This document shows, piece after piece, positions 60,071-64,000 of a stretch of 64,000 bases of DNA (the first letter of the stretch is position 1; every line of letters begins with the position of its first letter). Made by a program: the position numbers and the translations under genes. Source of the DNA: Oligoflexia bacterium (GTDB lineage Bacteria; Bdellovibrionota_B; Oligoflexia; Oligoflexales; JAGOVF01); NCBI GenBank assembly GCA_030432875.1, contig JAUILP010000013.1, forward strand, positions 1 to 64,000. The letters run 5' to 3'. Below the pieces are notes generated by a model. That model had not been told where the DNA came from, did not search any database, and worked only from the letters and a program-made list of their open reading frames with translations.

Positions 60071-60812
60071 GCGTATTCGTAGAATTCTTCAAAGAATTTG
60101 TGAGTCGAATTTACAAATATTTTTAAAAACCAGCCCTCAGTCACACATTAGTATTAGAGGAACGACCCAGTACTTATACGCAAACAATAACCCACCACAA
60201 ATGCTCATAACAAAGGTATCTGCACGCGGAATAGAGATATTGAGGGACGTTAAAAATGTCCAAATTGAATTTAGCATGATGTCGACTAAGGTACTTTTTT
60301 CCTGCCAGTTGATTAGTATTACGGGAAACTCTCTCTATGTTTCAATTCCAGAACAATTAGTCAGTATTGAACGCAGAAAGAATACGAGATATCCCACGAC
60401 TATTGATAATTCCCCTTACATGAATCTGGATTTTCTTAACGAAAATTATTGCAAGCCTCTCTCTATGCCGGTAGTTCCTTGTTACGACTTTTTAAAAAAT
60501 CGTTTGCGCGTCGCAGACCTTAGCCTTGGGGGATTTTGCGTCGTTAGCGATTTCCCAATCTTTCAAAATCAACTTGAAATCGGAAAAATAGATATCGCGT
60601 CAAAAATGATACTCCCTATGATTGGAGAGTTCATCACGCCAGTAGAAATTCGCTGGGTCAAAAAAGTCAAAGAACATCTTCAAGGCAGCTCTGGGAAAGC
60701 CCATATAACTTATAAGTTCGGGATACAATTTTTGGAAGATCAATTGACAAATGAAAAAAAACAAAAGATTTTGCAATTTATCAACATCATTGATTCTGCA
60801 CAAGCCATTTAA
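60039..60812 (+). CDS. PilZ-domain-like protein
   Basis: QLVSIERRKNTRYPT (R-rich PilZ N-terminus), RVADLSLGGFCVVSDF (D-SxGG); overlaps the upstream ligase. Confidence 0.75.
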   Translation: MNSSIKINNPERIRRILQRICESNLQIFLKTSPQSHISIRGTTQYLYANNNPPQMLITKVSARGIEILRDVKNVQIEFSMMSTKVLFSCQLISITGNSLYVSIPEQLVSIERRKNTRYPTTIDNSPYMNLDFLNENYCKPLSMPVVPCYDFLKNRLRVADLSLGGFCVVSDFPIFQNQLEIGKIDIASKMILPMIGEFITPVEIRWVKKVKEHLQGSSGKAHITYKFGIQFLEDQLTNEKKQKILQFINIIDSAQAI

Positions 60813-60827
60813 ATTGGGAATTTAATA

Positions 60828-61649
60828 ATGTTAAAGATTAGAAATACCTTTCAATTTATTGTTGTCGTCCTTTATATTTTAGTTTCTGCTTGTTCTTTTA
60901 GCAAAAGCGCAGGCTCAGACGACGCGCTTGAAGAAGAAGCTGAAAATAATCTTAGCTCCGGAGATGAAGTAGAGACACCTTCCAACCATACTAAAAAGAA
61001 ACCGCGCAAGACTGACCTTGATAAAATAAATTTGCGATTAGCTCAGCTTTGGACTCGCCTTGATGACTTGGAATTGCGGGTCAATCAAACAATAGAATCA
61101 CAAAAAGTTCTTGAAAAAAGTTTGTTACTTGGTATTACGCCCAAGTCGGTGAGTTCTAATGGGTTCTCCTCTGGAGATGCCCAAGAAAATACCCAAAGCG
61201 CGGATATTGCTTCTGTTCCCAAGGAATCCCCGCCACCTCAAATTGAACGAGCGAATGAAAACTCTCTTGAAGATTTTGAGTCTTCTTTTGCCCAAGCACT
61301 TTCCTATTACCGTTCTGGAGACTTTGGCAAAGCCGTCGTTGAGCTCAACCAGTTAAAGAAAATATTTGGCGATCAAGTAAAAGAAGGCATACATCTTTAC
61401 TGGCTTGGAAAAAGTTGGATTAGCTTAAATGACTTTTCTGCGGCTGAACGTTATATAAAGGATTATATAGATAAATTTCCGGCAAGCCCGCTGATTCCCC
61501 GAGCGAAACTTGATCTTGCCCGTGCAAAATATCGTGGTGGCAAGGCCAAACAGGCCGTTTCACTCCTGAAGGGAATCATTGATGATTATCCTGAAGAAGA
61601 TGTTGCAGAAATGGCCCGCTTAGAGCTAGAAAGACAAAGGCGAAATTGA
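60828..61649 (+). CDS. YbgF/CpoB-like TPR lipoprotein
   Basis: Lipobox LVSACSFS; coiled coil; TPRs FAQALSYYRSGDFGKAVVELNQL, YWLGKSWISLNDFSAAERYIKDYIDKFPASPLIPRAKLDLARAKY. Confidence 0.72.
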   Translation: MLKIRNTFQFIVVVLYILVSACSFSKSAGSDDALEEEAENNLSSGDEVETPSNHTKKKPRKTDLDKINLRLAQLWTRLDDLELRVNQTIESQKVLEKSLLLGITPKSVSSNGFSSGDAQENTQSADIASVPKESPPPQIERANENSLEDFESSFAQALSYYRSGDFGKAVVELNQLKKIFGDQVKEGIHLYWLGKSWISLNDFSAAERYIKDYIDKFPASPLIPRAKLDLARAKYRGGKAKQAVSLLKGIIDDYPEEDVAEMARLELERQRRN

Positions 61650-63484
61650 TGAAAGCGTGTCTAAATAATAAAACTTTAGTATTAGTAGCATTGATAATCT
61701 GGTCTCCTGACGCTATATGGGGCCAGGAAAACAATGCTCCTTTTGAAGCTCTGGCTGCACCTTCCCAGGCTCAATCCCAGGTACAGAGCGCAAATAATGC
61801 GCCTGTAAATTCGCCAAATACCAAGAACATAAATGAAGCAAATATGGGGCAAACCATAAATTCTGACGATGAGTTTTCTGGAGCAGAAAATGACTATACC
61901 TTAGACGATTTTTCTACGGCAGTTCAAGGGGAGGATGATCTTCCCGGTAATACAGAATTCAATGATACCGAGTCAAATGATACTCAAATGGTCGAGGAAG
62001 ATTTATTTCTGCCCGAAGGCGAAAACACTGTTCTTGAGGCTGATGATACGGTCCAAATAAATAATGCCTCGGGTAACGTGAATACCAATGTGACTACTAA
62101 TGAGCAGACGGCCAATACTCAAATTTTTACCTATACAAATAAGCCCGGCAACCCCCAAAATAATGCTCCCAATGCGGCCCCACCTTCGCCCCCGGTTACC
62201 CAGCAGCCCGCACAAAATATGAATGCCGCTTTACAAATTGGCGATAAACCACTCAATGCTGCCAATAACTCCTTTACACCGCCTGAACCTAATACTTATT
62301 CTCCCCCACCACCACCTGTTCCTGAGCCTGCCGCCGTGCCTGTTGCAGCTCCAGTATCGCTAAGCGAAACCCCTTATACTCAACCACCAATAATCCTAAA
62401 TGAAGCTCCTTTGCTGCCTGGCTCAATAAAGGAGCTCAATGAAGCCGAGGCACCGGCTGAATATACTATAGAGCGCGGGGATACTTTGTATGATATTTGT
62501 GAACAACTTATCAATAAACCCAGCTATTGGCCAAAACTTTGGGCTCTCAATCCCCATATTAAAAACCCCCATTTTTTAATGCCGGGGGTAAAAATCAAGT
62601 TCTTTAATCCGTCTTCTGAGGTCTCTCCCCATTTGGAGATTTTGCCGCAAGAAGACATCCCCATTGCCGCAGAAAATATTGAGCAAATAATCCTGGGGGA
62701 GCTCATCCCACCCATCCATGTCGCCGCCAGTACTACGGGGATTCTTTCTGGTGAAGAATTAGATGCTCTGGCAAATTATGCTCCTCTGTTACTCACTGCG
62801 GGAAAGGTTTATAAGTCAAATGATTTAATTACGAGAGTACCTGCCTTCGTTTACGAAGATGAAAAAGAACCAGTTGGTTACGTATATGCGGGAACTGAAG
62901 GGAATAATCTATTAAATTTTGGCGAAAAAATGCTTATTGAAATAGAAAGCAAAATTGATGTAGGGGCGTTATATTCGATTTTGCGCGAAGATGAGTCCTA
63001 TGATGGGGAAGGGTACCTTTATTACAATGCAGGAACAGTCAAAGTTAGCCAAATTTTAGCAGATGAAGACATGGCTATCGGTCTCGTTACAGAAACAATG
63101 ACCGGGATTAAAGCAAACGACATCATCGTGCCTTATATTTCCTCTGTTCGGGTTATAAGCAACATCAGTCAAGTCGGCTCTCTTTCTGACACCGATGCCG
63201 AAATCGTTGCTTTTGAAAAGATGGAGCAGGAAATTGGTGCAGACGGCAATTTTGTGGTGCTAAATAGAGGTGCGAGGTCCGGCATTACCCCAAACCAATA
63301 CTATGTCATTAGACAGCGTGCAGGGTATTGGTCGATGAATCGCTCAGTGGATATCGATAATTTTTTTGAAAATGTTGGCATCGTGCGCATTATTGATTCT
63401 ACCCCCACGGGTTCGGTGGGATATGTTGTAAAAACAAACGGGGAAATTCGCCGCGGTGATTTGGTTGGCACAAAACAAATGTAA
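61646..63484 (+). CDS. LysM domain protein with Pro/Asn-rich linker
   Basis: YTIERGDTLYDICEQLINKPSYWPKLWALNPHIKNPHFLMPGVKIKF; Q/N/P-rich N-terminal region. Confidence 0.8.
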   Translation: MMKACLNNKTLVLVALIIWSPDAIWGQENNAPFEALAAPSQAQSQVQSANNAPVNSPNTKNINEANMGQTINSDDEFSGAENDYTLDDFSTAVQGEDDLPGNTEFNDTESNDTQMVEEDLFLPEGENTVLEADDTVQINNASGNVNTNVTTNEQTANTQIFTYTNKPGNPQNNAPNAAPPSPPVTQQPAQNMNAALQIGDKPLNAANNSFTPPEPNTYSPPPPPVPEPAAVPVAAPVSLSETPYTQPPIILNEAPLLPGSIKELNEAEAPAEYTIERGDTLYDICEQLINKPSYWPKLWALNPHIKNPHFLMPGVKIKFFNPSSEVSPHLEILPQEDIPIAAENIEQIILGELIPPIHVAASTTGILSGEELDALANYAPLLLTAGKVYKSNDLITRVPAFVYEDEKEPVGYVYAGTEGNNLLNFGEKMLIEIESKIDVGALYSILREDESYDGEGYLYYNAGTVKVSQILADEDMAIGLVTETMTGIKANDIIVPYISSVRVISNISQVGSLSDTDAEIVAFEKMEQEIGADGNFVVLNRGARSGITPNQYYVIRQRAGYWSMNRSVDIDNFFENVGIVRIIDSTPTGSVGYVVKTNGEIRRGDLVGTKQM

Positions 63485-63491
63485 CGAGTAT

Positions 63492-64000
63492 TTAATGTAT
63501 TTCATCTGAGATGTTTTCTTTACAAGCCTCGCCCTGAATTATATTTCCAGACGCATAATCAACACGCCATCCAATCTGACTTTCGACATAGGATAAAAAT
63601 AGCCTTTGAACGTGCCAAAAGGCTGCATTAGGTCGCATCGTAGAAAATTTTTGGCTGCCGATGCTACGTATGGGCACCAGCCCTTTTACCGTAGAGCAAA
63701 CGAATGCTTCATCATATTTGGGAAGCTCATCAAAATATAGCGTTGCTTCCTGACAGGGTATGCCCGCATTTTTTAAAAGCATCAAAACAATATCTCTGGT
63801 CCGCCCAGCATAATAAGAGCCTTGAATAGAAGGTGTTTCAAAGGTGTAAGAATCACCCATGCGGGTCAGAAAAAAAATGTTGGCTGTGCTCGTTTCGTGG
63901 ATACGACCGTCATCACCAAGCCAGAGAATATCATCAAAACCAAGGGCACGAGACCTTAATAGCTCTCTAATAGATGCCCGATAGGCCCATGGTTTTATAT
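63492..64000 (-). CDS. Class IV aminotransferase (PabC/branched-chain type), N-terminus outside window
   Basis: Frame continues upstream of the listed Met to the window edge: KPWAYRASIRELLRSRALGFDDILWLGDDGRIHETSTANIFFLTRMGDSY...; ETSTANIFF is characteristic. Confidence 0.82.
   Translation of the reverse strand, partial: IKPWAYRASIRELLRSRALGFDDILWLGDDGRIHETSTANIFFLTRMGDSYTFETPSIQGSYYAGRTRDIVLMLLKNAGIPCQEATLYFDELPKYDEAFVCSTVKGLVPIRSIGSQKFSTMRPNAAFWHVQRLFLSYVESQIGWRVDYASGNIIQGEACKENISDEIH

Noticed and set aside
1-64000. tRNA, rRNA and CRISPR arrays
   Set aside because: Looked for T-loop-like motifs and regularly spaced repeats by eye and found none convincing; tRNAscan-SE or a CRISPR finder would be decisive.

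Overview
Bacterial chromosomal window, about 64 kb and roughly 40-45% GC by eye. It is mostly a housekeeping and envelope-gene backbone: MutS2, a fused E1 2-oxoacid dehydrogenase, RmuC, a divergent UvrA, PanB/PanC, DnaJ, QueG, CtpA-type protease, RodZ-like and TPR proteins, PlsB, RsgA, acyl-CoA dehydrogenase, O-antigen ligase, PilZ, YbgF-like and LysM proteins. Predicted lipoproteins are numerous. One accessory segment, about 6.0-12.2 kb, is a mobile-element graveyard. It holds an IS5/IS903-group relic, an intact-looking IS1634-family element with 23-bp terminal inverted repeats sitting in a group II intron reverse transcriptase, the 5' part of that intron, and a DDE transposase fragment. The most unusual signal is a set of perfect palindromes located exactly where transposase homology stops. 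Two of them, about 6 kb apart, are related 17-19 bp stem-loops with compensatory stem substitutions and an identical 16-nt loop-region sequence, suggesting an undescribed REP/MITE-like repeat. Other leads are a highly structured intergenic region with a strong terminator upstream of panC, a T7-tract frameshift in a Cys-rich lipoprotein gene, a G17 homopolymer, tandem DUF1566 lipoprotein paralogs with internal repeats, and several families with altered catalytic or metal-binding residues. No tRNA, rRNA or CRISPR array was recognised by eye. All family calls come from motif recognition, not database searches.
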